A stretch of 64,000 nucleotides of DNA from Bradyrhizobium manausense (GCF_018131105.1 NZ_JAFCJI010000004.1:62001-126000), one strand, 5' to 3'. Positions 26,633 to 35,711 are shown, numbered from the stretch's first letter. The notes: generated by a model not told the origin, from the sequence alone. Made by a program: numbers and translations.

Positions 26633-28594
26633 CTACGCCGGTCGAAAGCCGGCTCGCTCTAGCAGCGTATGCGTCTCATCCGAGCCGAGCGCATCGAGAA
26701 AGGCCTGCACCGCCGGCCGCTGCTTGCGCGCTGTCACAAGCGCGAAGTCATAGTGCTCTTCGGCGAATGGAATGAACCCGAGGCCGACCGCGTCGGCGAC
26801 CGGCGCAATGGTCATGCCCCAATCCGCGCGATGCTGCGCGACGGCCGCGGCCACGGCGTTGTGCGAACGCGGCTGATTCCAGTAGCCCTCCGGACGCGCG
26901 CCGGCGAGCAGCCGGTCGATCAGAATGCGCGTGCCGGCGCCCTGGTTGCGGTTGACCATGATGCAGGCGGGGTCGGCGAGCGCGGCGGCGACAGCCTCCT
27001 TCGCGCCGAGCCCTTCAAAACGCTTGTCGCCCTTGCGGAAGACGATGCCCTGCATCCGTCGCCAGCCCGGCACGAGCTCGAGTCCCTCGACGAGATACGG
27101 CGTGTTGTAGGTCTCGCTCTTGTCGTCGAACAGATGGATCGGCGCGAGATCGCATTCACCGCGCTTGGCCGCCGCGAGCCCGCCGAGACTGCCGACGGCA
27201 ATCGAGCGCACGGTGAGGCCCGCATGCGCAAGCGGCGCGGTGACGAGATCAAGGCCGGTGCAATGGCTGCCGACGATGACGAGATCTGGTACTCGCACAT
27301 GCGGTGTGAATAACGTCACCTCGGCCTCGGTCCCCGCCGGCATCTGGTCGGCGAGCGCGTCGATACGCAAAAAGCCGTCGGCTTGCGCGAAGGATGTAAT
27401 TGCGCCGGAGCCCTTGCCGGAGGGATAGGCAATCAGGCCGTCCTTGCCCTCGACCAGCGAAACCATGACGAATTCGGTGCGGCCAAGCTCGGAGGAAATG
27501 CGCACCGGCACGATCGCACTTACCTTGGCATCGGAGCGCGGTGGCATTCCGGCCATCTTGCGCAGCGCCGGCACGATCATGTCGTGGAAGGTGAACATCG
27601 CCGATGTCGGAAAGCCCGGCAGGATCACCACCGGCTTGCCGTCGCAGACAGCAAGGCACAGCGGCTTGCCCGGCTTGAGTGCAACGCCGTGCGCGATGAT
27701 GCCGGGTTGGCCGAGCCGCCCGATGATGCGATGGGACAGGTCGCCCGCACCCTTCGACGTGCCACCCGAGAGCACCAGCATGTCGGCATCCGCCAACGCC
27801 TCACGCATGGCTGCCTCAAGCCTGGCTTCGTCGTCTGGAATGGCGCCGAAGAAGATCGCCTCGCCGCCGTTCTCGTCGATCGCGGCCGCGACGATCGCAC
27901 CATTGGTGTCGTAGATCGCCGCCGGTGCAAGCGCCTCGCCAGGCTGCACGAGTTCGTCACCGGTCGAGATCACCGCCACACGCGGCTTCCGTGCAACTTT
28001 AACCTCTGCGATGCCGCAGGCCGCCAGCATGCCGATCTCGCGCGAGCCGATGATCGTGCCGGCGCGCAGCAACGCTTCGCCGCGCGCGATATCGGAGCCG
28101 GCGTAGGACACGAATTGTCCCGGTGCGACTGCGCGACGGACGTCGATCGCATCAGTGCCCGCCGGCTGGGTATGCTCGACCATGACCACAGCATCGGACC
28201 CACGCGGCAGCGGGCCGCCGGTGGCGATCGGCGTGGCGGTGCCTGTCTCCACTTGCAACGCCGGCGCGGTGCCGCAATGAATGGTCTCGCTGTTCAACGC
28301 GAGCAGCACCGGTGCGCCTTCACCAGCAGCTGAGAGATCGGCCGAGCTCACGGCAAAGCCGTCGACATTGGAGCGATCGAACGGCGGCACGTCGATCGGC
28401 GCGGTGATGTCTTCGGCGAGGGCCGCACCGAGCGCATCACCAAGCTTGCGCGCCTCACTCGGGATCGGACGCGGGAACAGCGCAGCGTCAAAGCGCGCCA
28501 GGGCCTCCTCGCGCGAGAGGATTTTAAGAAACTGCTCCTGCTCGAGCGCACTGCGGTCTGGCGGTCTTGGGATCATTGTCATGCCGGAACCCAT
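26633..28594 (-). CDS. MoeA-like protein fused to a PBP-like domain
   Basis: 653 residues. Residues about 20-420 are MoeA-like: IDVPPFDRSNVDGFAV, PIATGGPLPRGSDAVVMVEH, AVISTGDELVQPGEALAPAA, LSGGTSKGAGDLSHRII and KPGKPLCLAVCDGKPVVILP. Residues about 430-653 are a periplasmic-binding-protein-like domain without signal peptide (VIVGSHCTGLDLVTAPLAHA, MVNRNQGAGTRILIDRLLAG, HNAVAAAVAQHRADWGMTIA), the type often found attached to MoeA or to HTH regulators. It may sense molybdate, tungstate or molybdopterin. The same domain recurs in the regulator at 30986. One base separates it from the next MoeA-like gene. Confidence 0.88.
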   Translation of the reverse strand: MGSGMTMIPRPPDRSALEQEQFLKILSREEALARFDAALFPRPIPSEARKLGDALGAALAEDITAPIDVPPFDRSNVDGFAVSSADLSAAGEGAPVLLALNSETIHCGTAPALQVETGTATPIATGGPLPRGSDAVVMVEHTQPAGTDAIDVRRAVAPGQFVSYAGSDIARGEALLRAGTIIGSREIGMLAACGIAEVKVARKPRVAVISTGDELVQPGEALAPAAIYDTNGAIVAAAIDENGGEAIFFGAIPDDEARLEAAMREALADADMLVLSGGTSKGAGDLSHRIIGRLGQPGIIAHGVALKPGKPLCLAVCDGKPVVILPGFPTSAMFTFHDMIVPALRKMAGMPPRSDAKVSAIVPVRISSELGRTEFVMVSLVEGKDGLIAYPSGKGSGAITSFAQADGFLRIDALADQMPAGTEAEVTLFTPHVRVPDLVIVGSHCTGLDLVTAPLAHAGLTVRSIAVGSLGGLAAAKRGECDLAPIHLFDDKSETYNTPYLVEGLELVPGWRRMQGIVFRKGDKRFEGLGAKEAVAAALADPACIMVNRNQGAGTRILIDRLLAGARPEGYWNQPRSHNAVAAAVAQHRADWGMTIAPVADAVGLGFIPFAEEHYDFALVTARKQRPAVQAFLDALGSDETHTLLERAGFRPA

Positions 28595-28595
28595 A

Positions 28596-29702
28596 TCATT
28601 CCCGCATCAAATAGGCATCGACCGGCTCGCCCGCCGCAAATCCCTCGTGGCTGGCAGGAATGAGCAGCCATGCATCTGCGCGGGCAACGGCCTGGAGCGG
28701 CCATTCGCCCACGGCAAGCGGCATCCATGTTTCATGTTCCTGGGCCAATAGCGCGATCTCGGCGATGCCGACGCTGGAGGCGATCTTGCGCCCAAGCGGC
28801 AAGGTCACCGCCCGACGTGGCTGTCGCGCCGACAATCGATCGACGAGTGGAAGCACCAGCGCGAGCCAGATCGCCAGCGCCTGAGCCGGCGACCCGGGCA
28901 AGGCGACGACAGGAACGTTTCCGAGCCGCCCAGCAGCTGCGGTGCGTCCGGGCTGAAATGCAAGGCCATGATTGAACTGCACTCCGCGCTGGGCCAGCGC
29001 CGCGACGGCGGCATCGGCACGACCAACGCCGCTGCCTCCGATCGTCAGCAGGAGATCGCAAGCGTGAAGATCCAGCGTCTCCGCGATCGATGCCGCATCG
29101 CGCGAGACGGCTTCATGCGCGCTCGCATCGAGTCCCGCCGCGCGCGCGAGACTGGCGATCATCTGCATCGTCGCCGTTGCGTCTGGTACGTTGACGATAC
29201 GTAGCCGCGGCCGCCTGACACTCAACTTGTCTACCCCCGCGACACGCGCGAGCAACAGAGCCGCCGCACCAACAGGACATCCCGCTGCGGCCGCGGGCGC
29301 GTTTTCGGCGATGTCGCGACCGGCACGCGCGACACCCTGTCCCGGAACGCCCTCGGCCAGCACGTGGGCGAGCGGGCCCGACGCCTCCACCGCGTCAACA
29401 TCTAGCACGCAATCGCAACCCAGCGGCAGCGCGTCACCGGCCTCGACCCACGTTGGAAGGGTGGTTAGAGGCAGCGGTGAATAAGAGGACGCGCCGACGA
29501 GATCGTTGGCGCGGAGCGCCCAGCCATCCACGGTCGCAATGTCGCGCGGCGGACAGGCCGGCAGCAACGGCATCCCCGCGGCGATGCAGCCGGTCGCTTC
29601 AGCCAGCGGCAATTCGATCGGCGTGACCGGATCAACGCCGCGCAAGAGCGCAGCGAGCGCAGTATCGAGCGGCGTCAACGAGGGCGGCAGGCGCTGGGTC
29701 AT
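28596..29702 (-). CDS. Divergent MoeA-like protein
   Basis: 368 residues from MTQRLPPSLTPLDTALAALL; an ATG at 29723 or TTG at 29738 in frame are alternatives. MoeA fold seen in ACPPRDIATVDGWALRANDL, LLTIGGSGVGRADAAVAALA, FQPGRTAAAGRLGNVPVVAL and PGSPAQALAIWLALVLPLVD. The catalytic block normally reading STGDEL is NVPDATATMQM here, so the nucleotide site is degraded and molybdenum-insertase activity is doubtful. Cotranscribed with the MoeA-PBP fusion; possibly its partner. Confidence 0.8.
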   Translation of the reverse strand: MTQRLPPSLTPLDTALAALLRGVDPVTPIELPLAEATGCIAAGMPLLPACPPRDIATVDGWALRANDLVGASSYSPLPLTTLPTWVEAGDALPLGCDCVLDVDAVEASGPLAHVLAEGVPGQGVARAGRDIAENAPAAAAGCPVGAAALLLARVAGVDKLSVRRPRLRIVNVPDATATMQMIASLARAAGLDASAHEAVSRDAASIAETLDLHACDLLLTIGGSGVGRADAAVAALAQRGVQFNHGLAFQPGRTAAAGRLGNVPVVALPGSPAQALAIWLALVLPLVDRLSARQPRRAVTLPLGRKIASSVGIAEIALLAQEHETWMPLAVGEWPLQAVARADAWLLIPASHEGFAAGEPVDAYLMRE

Positions 29703-29756
29703 GCCGCATGATGGATCACGCATCGCGCGGTTTGGCAACCGCTCGTGCCTCGGCCA

Positions 29757-30590
29757 TCAGCCGCCCGACTTGTCCGCATTCGGAAAGAACACTTGCTGCC
29801 CGTCGACCTTGTAAGCCGCGATCGCCGCCTGCCCCTCCGGCGAAATCAGCCAGTCGATGAAGGTCCGGCCCAGGTCATTCCTGAGGTTCGGGTGCCTTTC
29901 CGGATTCACCAGCATCACGCCGTACTGGTTGAGAAGCCGCTTGTCGCCCTCGACGACAATGTCGAGATCGCCGCGATCCTTGAAGGCGATCCAGCTGGCG
30001 CGGTCCGAGAGCACATAGGCTTTCGCCGTGCGCGCGCCGTCGAGGGCAGCGGTCATGCCCTGCCCGCTCTCTCGATACCAGGCGCCCTTGGCACCAGCGA
30101 TGTCGATGCCGGCGACGATCCAGAGCGCAAGCTCCGCCGCGTGGGTGCCGGAACGATCGCCGCGCGTGACGAACGGGGCATCCTTGGCCTCGATCGCCTT
30201 CAGCGCGGTCGCGATGTCTTTGCCCTTCACGCCGGCGGGGTCGCTCTTCGGCCCGATCAGCACGAAATCGTTGTACATCACGTCGAAGCGCTTGGTCGCA
30301 AAACCGTCAGCGACGAATTTCTCCTCCTGCGGACGGGCATGCATCAGCACCACGTCGGCTTCACCCCTTCGCGCACCGTCGAGCACCTGATCGGCACGCC
30401 GCGCGATGACGGTGACCTCGATGCCGGTCTTGTCGCGGACAATCGGCAAGAGATAGTCGAGCAGGCCGGACTCCTGCGTCGCCGTCGTCGTTGCTAGGAC
30501 GATCGCGCGCTCCTCGGCGGACGACGGCGCGATGCCCACGGCGAGGCCGCAAAGAAGCGCAAATGCAACGATCAGTCGGCGAACGGCCAT
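29757..30590 (-). CDS. TupA-like tungstate/molybdate-binding periplasmic protein
   Basis: 277 residues with a signal peptide (MAVRRLIVAFALLCGLAVGI, cut after about SSA). The mature start IVLATTTATQESGLLDYLLP is the TupA oxyanion motif (TTTxTQxSGLLD). FVTRGDRSGTHAAELALW and YRESGQGMTAALDGARTAKA continue the anion-binding pattern. No tupB/tupC permease or ATPase genes lie nearby, so it either shares a remote transporter or acts as a sensor. Downstream are the two MoeA-like genes. Confidence 0.85.
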   Translation of the reverse strand: MAVRRLIVAFALLCGLAVGIAPSSAEERAIVLATTTATQESGLLDYLLPIVRDKTGIEVTVIARRADQVLDGARRGEADVVLMHARPQEEKFVADGFATKRFDVMYNDFVLIGPKSDPAGVKGKDIATALKAIEAKDAPFVTRGDRSGTHAAELALWIVAGIDIAGAKGAWYRESGQGMTAALDGARTAKAYVLSDRASWIAFKDRGDLDIVVEGDKRLLNQYGVMLVNPERHPNLRNDLGRTFIDWLISPEGQAAIAAYKVDGQQVFFPNADKSGG

Positions 30591-30985
30591 GACGAGTTCC
30601 CATTGAAAACGACGCGATCATGATGACCGATTGCGCCGCACTCGTGACGGACCATGCAGGCACGAAGACAACAAGAAATAGAGTTTGGTCTCCGTCACCA
30701 CCGAAAGGCAAGTCACGATGCGCCGGCCGTCGCACTGAAGCGAGTCATTCGGGAAGTTTCGGCAACCAATCAGCACGTTGATTGCGCTTACCCGAACAAG
30801 CGCGTGCCACAAGGCCCGCACCGTCAGCGCCTCGCAAGATCGTCAAGCAAAATCAAAGCGCGTGTCAGGATGTGTTGCAAAGCAACGAGATCATCGGGCA
30901 TGGTTCGCGCGGATAAAAATCGAAGTGCAGAATTCCACCTGCGTTGAACGCCAAAAAGAAGCAAGAATTTGCATAGGAATGCAGG
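30591..30985. other. 395-bp divergent regulatory gap
   Basis: Lies between the leftward tupA-like gene and the rightward HTH-PBP gene, so it must hold both promoters. The stretch 30850-30980 is AT-richer than its surroundings. No coding frame was accepted and no riboswitch could be established. Confidence 0.5.
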
Positions 30986-31879
30986 ATGGAATTCCTGACG
31001 ACCAGCGAAGCCGCAGACTATCTCCGTCTCGGCGAACGCAAGCTCTACGAACTCGTCACCAACGGCGCGATCCCCTGCACCAAGGTGACCGGCAAATGGC
31101 TCTTCCCGCGACACGAGCTCGATCTCTGGGTGCTGTCAGGCATGGCACGTCCGGCCGGCATGTTGATCGCGGAGCCGCCGCCGGTCGTCGGCGGCAGCCA
31201 GGACGAGCTTCTGGACTGGAGCCTGCGCGAATCCGGCTCGGGCCTGGGATCGATGACCGAGGGCAGTGCGCGCGGGCTCGAACGGCTGCAACGCGACGAG
31301 GTGATGGCGGTCGCCGTGCACTTCCACAGCCTCGATGCCGAGGGCAATCTCGCTTCCGACGCCAGCATGACGGCGCTGCGGGACGCGCCAGATCTGCATG
31401 ATGCGCTGCTGGTCGCGTTCGTGCGCCGCGAGCAAGGTCTCGTGCTGCCGCCGGGCAATCCGAAGCGGCTGCTCGGTCTGTCCGACGTGCTCGCGCTCGG
31501 CGCCCGGATGGCGATGCGACAGCAAGGCACCGGCGCGCAGATGCTGCTCGAGGTGCTCTTGAGGCGCGCGGGCGCCTCGATGCGCGATTTGCGCCGGTTG
31601 GAGACGCCGGCCCTCACCGGGCCTGATCTCGCGGAAGTGGTTCGCGCCGGACAGGCCGATTGCGGCATTGCGACACGGGCAGCGGCGCGTTCGGCCGGGC
31701 TCGATTTCGTGCCGCTGGCCTGGGAGAATTTTGATCTCGCGATGCGGCAGCGCAGCTATTTCCGTCCCGCCATGCAGGCTCTGGTCCGGTTCCTCGGTGA
31801 ACGGCGGCTGCACCAGCGCGCCGAGGAGCTGACCGGCTACGATACCTCGCCCGCCGGGCAGATCCGCTTCGCCGCCTGA
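30986..31879 (+). CDS. HTH (excisionase-type) regulator with PBP-like sensor domain
   Basis: 297 residues. Residues 1-50 form a MerR/excisionase-type helix-turn-helix (MEFLTTSEAADYLRLGERKL followed by YELVTNGAIPCTKVTGKWLF). Residues about 75-290 are the cytosolic PBP-like domain (VAVHFHSLDAEGNLASDASM, RQQGTGAQMLLEVLLRRAGA, RAGQADCGIATRAAARSAGL) also present in the MoeA fusion at 26633. Such regulators are found beside tungstate/molybdate transport and formate dehydrogenase genes; position here suggests oxyanion- or cofactor-dependent control of the divergent tupA-moeA genes. Confidence 0.85.
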   Translation: MEFLTTSEAADYLRLGERKLYELVTNGAIPCTKVTGKWLFPRHELDLWVLSGMARPAGMLIAEPPPVVGGSQDELLDWSLRESGSGLGSMTEGSARGLERLQRDEVMAVAVHFHSLDAEGNLASDASMTALRDAPDLHDALLVAFVRREQGLVLPPGNPKRLLGLSDVLALGARMAMRQQGTGAQMLLEVLLRRAGASMRDLRRLETPALTGPDLAEVVRAGQADCGIATRAAARSAGLDFVPLAWENFDLAMRQRSYFRPAMQALVRFLGERRLHQRAEELTGYDTSPAGQIRFAA

Positions 31880-31982
31880 GATTGACGCCCACCCCAAAAT
31901 AGTTGCAAAAGAAACCAATTCAGCCGGGCCGTACCCGGCGCAAGCAACTCCGGCCAACGCGCCGGTTCAGGGGAGGACAAGC

Positions 31983-33197
31983 GTGAATCGAGCGAGATTT
32001 GGACTGCCGGTTGCGGCCGCCTTGACGGCGGCACTGCTGTCGGGTGCGGCATCGGCACAGGTATCCGACGACATCGTCAAGATCGGCGTGCTCACCGACA
32101 TGAACGGCCCGGCGTCCGCGCCGACCGGCCAGGGCTCGGTCACCGCGGCGCAGATGGCGATCGACGATTTCGGCGGCAAGGTGCTCGGCAAGCCGATCAG
32201 CATCATCGTCGGCGACCACCAGCTCAAGGCCGACATCGGCGCTGCGATCGCACGGCGCTGGTACGATGTCGATCAGGTCGACCTGATCGTCGACGTTCCG
32301 GTCTCCGCCGTCGGCCTCGCGGTGCAGAACATCGCCAACGAGAAGAAGCGGCTGTTCATCACCCACTCCACCGGCACCGCGGACTTCCATGGCAAGTTCT
32401 GCTCGCCTTACGCGATGCAGTGGGTGTTCGACACCCGCGCGCTCGCGGTCGGCACCGCGGATGCCGTGGTCAAGCGCGGCGGCGACAGCTGGTTCTTCAT
32501 CACCGACGACTACGCCTTCGGTCACTCGCTCGAGCGTGACGCTTCCGCCGTCATCACCGCCAATGGCGGCAAGGTGCTGGGATCGGTGAAGCCGCCGCTG
32601 GCGACGCCCGACCTCTCCTCCTTCGTGCTGCAGGCGCAGGCGTCCAAGGCCAAGATCATCGGCATTGCCGCCGGTCCGCCCAACAACATGAACGAGATCA
32701 AGACCGGCTCGGAGTTCGGCGTCTTCAAGGGCGGCCAGCAGATGGCGGCGTTGCTCGCGCTGATCACCGACATCCACGGCCTCGGCTTGCAGGCCGCGCA
32801 AGGCCTGCTGCTGACGACCTCGTTCTATTGGGACATGGACGACAAGACCCGCGAATGGTCGAAGCGCTATTTCGCCAAGATGAACAAGATGCCGACGATG
32901 TGGCAGGCCGGCGTGTACTCCAGCGTGATGCACTATCTCAACGCCATCAAGGCGGCCGGTACCGACGATCCGCTCAAGGTCGCGGCGAAAATGCGCGAGA
33001 CACCGGTCGAGGATTTCTTCGCCCGCCACGGTAAGCTGCGCGATGACAATCTGATGGTGCACGATCTCTGGCTGGTTCAGGTGAAGACGCCCGAGGAGAG
33101 CAAATATCCGTGGGACTATTACAAGATCCTCGCGACGATCTCCGGCGACAAGGCGTTCGGACCGCCGGACCCGGCGTGTCCGCTGATCAAGAAGTGA
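31983..33197 (+). CDS. ABC transporter substrate-binding protein (branched-chain amino acid/amide type)
   Basis: 404 residues, GTG start behind AGGGGAGG. Signal peptide MNRARFGLPVAAALTAALLS with cleavage near ASAQ. Mature protein begins DDIVKIGVLTDMNGPASAPT and has GSVTAAQMAIDDFGGKVLGK, the Peripla_BP_6 (LivK-like) pattern. HAAT-family proteins of this group in rhizobia bind amides, aromatic acids or amino acids. No permease or ATPase genes are adjacent, so the partner complex is elsewhere. Ends at a strong hairpin. Confidence 0.88.
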   Translation: MNRARFGLPVAAALTAALLSGAASAQVSDDIVKIGVLTDMNGPASAPTGQGSVTAAQMAIDDFGGKVLGKPISIIVGDHQLKADIGAAIARRWYDVDQVDLIVDVPVSAVGLAVQNIANEKKRLFITHSTGTADFHGKFCSPYAMQWVFDTRALAVGTADAVVKRGGDSWFFITDDYAFGHSLERDASAVITANGGKVLGSVKPPLATPDLSSFVLQAQASKAKIIGIAAGPPNNMNEIKTGSEFGVFKGGQQMAALLALITDIHGLGLQAAQGLLLTTSFYWDMDDKTREWSKRYFAKMNKMPTMWQAGVYSSVMHYLNAIKAAGTDDPLKVAAKMRETPVEDFFARHGKLRDDNLMVHDLWLVQVKTPEESKYPWDYYKILATISGDKAFGPPDPACPLIKK

Positions 33198-33201
33198 CGG
33201 C

Positions 33202-33228
33202 GTGACGGTCGCCCCGGGCGACCGTCAC
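33202..33228. terminator. Bidirectional terminator hairpin
   Basis: A perfect 12-bp stem (GTGACGGTCGCC at 33202-33213 with 33217-33228, 3-nt loop) lies between converging solute-binding protein genes and overlaps the stop codon of the leftward one. Weak T content after the stem. Confidence 0.6.
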
Positions 33229-34190
33229 TTCACCACACGGATCTCGCGGAAATATTTCATCACGCCCGGATGAATCAGCTCCGGCTTCGGCGCGGCGGCG
33301 ACTGTGTTTGCCGCCGTGGTCTCGCAAGCCTGCGCGAGCTTCTTGCAGAATGTCGCTTCGGTGCCGTGCAGCGTCTTCGCCAGACGATAGGCGACATCGT
33401 CGGGCAGGTCTTCGCGCGTGAGGACAAAACTCCAGGAGCCGAGCGAGGCGATCGGCTCGCTCTGTTTCGGGTAGCTGCCGGCCGGCACCGTCAGGGGTTT
33501 CAGGAACGCATGCCTGGCGCGGATGCGCGTGATCTCGTCAGTGCCGGGCGCGATGAAGCGCGCGCCTGATGCACTCGAGGCGACGGCGGCAAACCCGGGC
33601 CAGCCGATGCCGGCACCCCAGAGTGCTGCGACGCGGCCGTCCTCGACCATCGCGGGGCCGTCGCCGGCGCGGTCGAGATAGATCGCCTTGAAATCCTCGT
33701 CCTGTTTCAGGCCGAGACCATCGAGCACGTAGCGCGCCAGGATCGGCAGGCCCGAGCCCTTGGCGCCGAACGCAATCGGCTGCCCCACGAGATCGTGGAT
33801 CGTCTTGTAGGGACTGTCCGCCCGCACCACGAACATGCCGGGGTTGGAATAGATCGCGGTGAGAATCTTCAATCGCACGGGCGCGCGGCCGATGCCGGCG
33901 AAGGCCTCATAAGCCGGCTCGCCCGCGACAAGTGCGAGATCGAGCGCGCCCTTCTCCAGCAGCGGAATGTTTTCGTTGCTGCCCCTGGTGTTGCGCGGGG
34001 CGATGGTGAGCGCGCTATCAGCCGCATTCATCACCTCGGCGAAGGCATTGCCATAGAGCGGAAAGCCGCCGCCGGGCGTCGCGGTGCCCAGACTGATTGT
34101 CGTGGTCGAAATGGCGTTGCCTCCGGTTTGAGCAGCAGCGGGGCTCGAGAGCAGCGCCGCACCGAGAAAGATACTGGCTGCGAATTTCAT
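33225..34190 (-). CDS. TAXI-family TRAP transporter solute receptor
   Basis: 321 residues from MKFAASIFLGAALLSSPAAA (signal peptide, cut after AAAQ); an in-frame ATG 96 nt upstream would spoil the signal sequence. TISLGTATPGGGFPLYGNAF and NTRGSNENIPLLEKGALDLA are typical of TAXI receptors. No TRAP membrane genes are beside it. Ligand unknown. It diverges from the Bug-type gene at 34315. Confidence 0.85.
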   Translation of the reverse strand: MKFAASIFLGAALLSSPAAAQTGGNAISTTTISLGTATPGGGFPLYGNAFAEVMNAADSALTIAPRNTRGSNENIPLLEKGALDLALVAGEPAYEAFAGIGRAPVRLKILTAIYSNPGMFVVRADSPYKTIHDLVGQPIAFGAKGSGLPILARYVLDGLGLKQDEDFKAIYLDRAGDGPAMVEDGRVAALWGAGIGWPGFAAVASSASGARFIAPGTDEITRIRARHAFLKPLTVPAGSYPKQSEPIASLGSWSFVLTREDLPDDVAYRLAKTLHGTEATFCKKLAQACETTAANTVAAAPKPELIHPGVMKYFREIRVVK

Positions 34191-34314
34191 GGTCGTTCCG
34201 GCTGCGCCCGCGTCGACATCGCCGTGAGGCGATGTAGGCAGCGGGCGGTTTTTGTGAAAGCATGCCCCGCAACGACAATAGAACAATGGGAGGTTTCATG
34301 TTGCGAATTTTGCG

Positions 34315-35274
34315 GTGCGCTGTTTTCGGACACTGGTTTTTTGTTTTGGTCTTTTCACAGCCTCCCCTCCCGCCTCCGCCGCCTACCCCGACCGTCCCGT
34401 GCACTGGCTGATCGGCTTCGCCGCCGGCGGCCCGGTCGACATCGTCGCGCGCATCATGGCGCAGTCGCTGTCGGACCGTCTCGGCCAGCAAGTCATCGTC
34501 GAGAACCGCGCCGGCTCCGGCGGCAACATCGCGGCGGGTGCTGCGATCAACGCAGCCCCCGACGGCTACACGCTGCTGTTCGTCGCGCCCAACAACGCGA
34601 TCTCGACCTCGCTCTACAAGAAGCTGCCGTTCGACTTCCTGCGCGACACCACGCCGGTCGCGAGCATCATGCAGCTCACCAACATGCTGGTCGTCTCCAA
34701 CGCGTTTCCCGCCAAGACGGTCCAGGAGTTCATCGACTATTGCAAGGCGAACCCCGGCAAGATCTCGTTCGCCTCGTCCGGCAACGGCACCTCGGTGCAC
34801 ATGTCGGCGGAGCTGTTCAAGGCGATGACCAAGTGCGACATGGTGCACGTGCCCTATCGCGGCTCTGCGATCGCCTTCCCTGACATCATCTCCAACAAGG
34901 TGCAGCTGATCTTCGACAACCTGCCTTCCGCGCTCGAGCAGTCGCGCGGCGGCAATGTCCGCGCCCTCGGCGTGACCTCGCCGCAGCGCTGGCCCGCCGT
35001 ACCCGACGTGCCCGCGATCGCCGAGACGGTGCCGGGCTTCGAAGCGGTCGGCTTCTACGGCATCTCCGCGCCGAAGGGCACGCCGAGCGATGTGGTCGAG
35101 ATCCTCAACAAGGCGGTCAGCGAGACGCTGAAGGACCCGAAGATCATCGCACGGCTGACCGAGAATGGCGGCATCCCGAGGCCGATGACCCCGGCCGAGT
35201 TCGGCAAGCTCGTCTCCGACGAGACGGACAAGTGGCGCAAAGTTGTGGAGTTCGCCGGGGTCTCGGTGGACTGA
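34315..35274 (+). CDS. Bug/TctC-family solute-binding protein
   Basis: 319 residues. Signal peptide MRCFRTLVFCFGLFTASPPA (cut near SAA), then YPDRPVHWLIGFAAGGPVDI, VARIMAQSLSDRLGQQVIVE and NRAGSGGNIAAGAA, the tripartite tricarboxylate receptor pattern. The frame opens only with GTG at 34315, about 21 nt beyond a good GGGAGG ribosome site; an ATG at 34298 with proper spacing is in another frame that ends early. This may be a sequencing or real frameshift in the signal region. No TctA/TctB genes are adjacent. Confidence 0.85.
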   Translation: MRCFRTLVFCFGLFTASPPASAAYPDRPVHWLIGFAAGGPVDIVARIMAQSLSDRLGQQVIVENRAGSGGNIAAGAAINAAPDGYTLLFVAPNNAISTSLYKKLPFDFLRDTTPVASIMQLTNMLVVSNAFPAKTVQEFIDYCKANPGKISFASSGNGTSVHMSAELFKAMTKCDMVHVPYRGSAIAFPDIISNKVQLIFDNLPSALEQSRGGNVRALGVTSPQRWPAVPDVPAIAETVPGFEAVGFYGISAPKGTPSDVVEILNKAVSETLKDPKIIARLTENGGIPRPMTPAEFGKLVSDETDKWRKVVEFAGVSVD

Positions 35275-35312
35275 GCGGCGGGCCGGCACCGGCCGTCGGC
35301 CGGCGAGACAGA

Positions 35313-35332
35313 AGGGGACCTCCGGGTCCCCT
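35313..35332 (+). terminator. Hairpin after the Bug-type gene
   Basis: AGGGGACC-TCCG-GGTCCCCT, an 8-bp perfect stem with a stable TCCG loop 39 nt after the stop. No T-run follows. The rest of the 336-bp gap 35275-35610 up to the tRNA holds no gene that I can support. Confidence 0.45.
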
Positions 35333-35610
35333 CCCGTCAAAACGCGAAAACAACCCCATGCACAGTAGAAAGTCAGGCGATTCCAGCGGGTTACGGTCAC
35401 GAAAATCAAGACACCCGAAAAACGGTTGACCCGTCGGGCAAAACAGGCGCATAAGGGCATGATCGCAAAATTCGGTAATTCAAAAATCACTGCCGATGCC
35501 GCACCGACGTTTCCGCGGCGCCCGGCCCGGCATTGCACCCCCGCCTCCGTCCCTGTAAACGAACCGCGCACCGTTGCCGGCCGCGCGTTCCCGCGGGCCG
35601 TCTCGCGGCG

Positions 35611-35686
35611 GGGCCTGTAGCTCAATGGTTAGAGCCGGCCGCTCATAACGGTCTGGTTGCAGGTTCGAGTCCTGCCGGGCCCACCA
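35611..35686 (+). tRNA. tRNA-Ile2 (CAU anticodon)
   Basis: 76 nt, cloverleaf readable by eye: acceptor GGGCCTG pairs with CGGGCCC (one G-T pair), D-arm TAGCTCAATGGTTAGAGC, anticodon loop CTCATAA, T-arm CAGGTTCGAGTCCTG, encoded ACCA end. The CAU anticodon with a G-C rich acceptor and the loop context resembles the lysidine-modified isoleucine tRNA that reads AUA rather than elongator or initiator tRNA-Met. It marks the boundary of the genomic island that starts 15 bp further on. Confidence 0.9.
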
Positions 35687-35711
35687 CGCTTCGTCCTTCG
35701 TGTGAGGCCAC

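Noticed and set aside
30591..30985. Possible molybdenum-cofactor riboswitch between tupA-like and HTH-PBP genes, prompted by CTCCG and CCGAAAGG words near 30697-30715.
   Set aside because: I could not fold the conserved Moco-motif stems around them; a covariance-model search would decide.
35611..35686. Phage-type integration into the tRNA gene.
   Set aside because: No tyrosine or serine integrase gene is in the window and no second copy of the tRNA 3' end was seen; the Tn7-like explanation fits the genes present.
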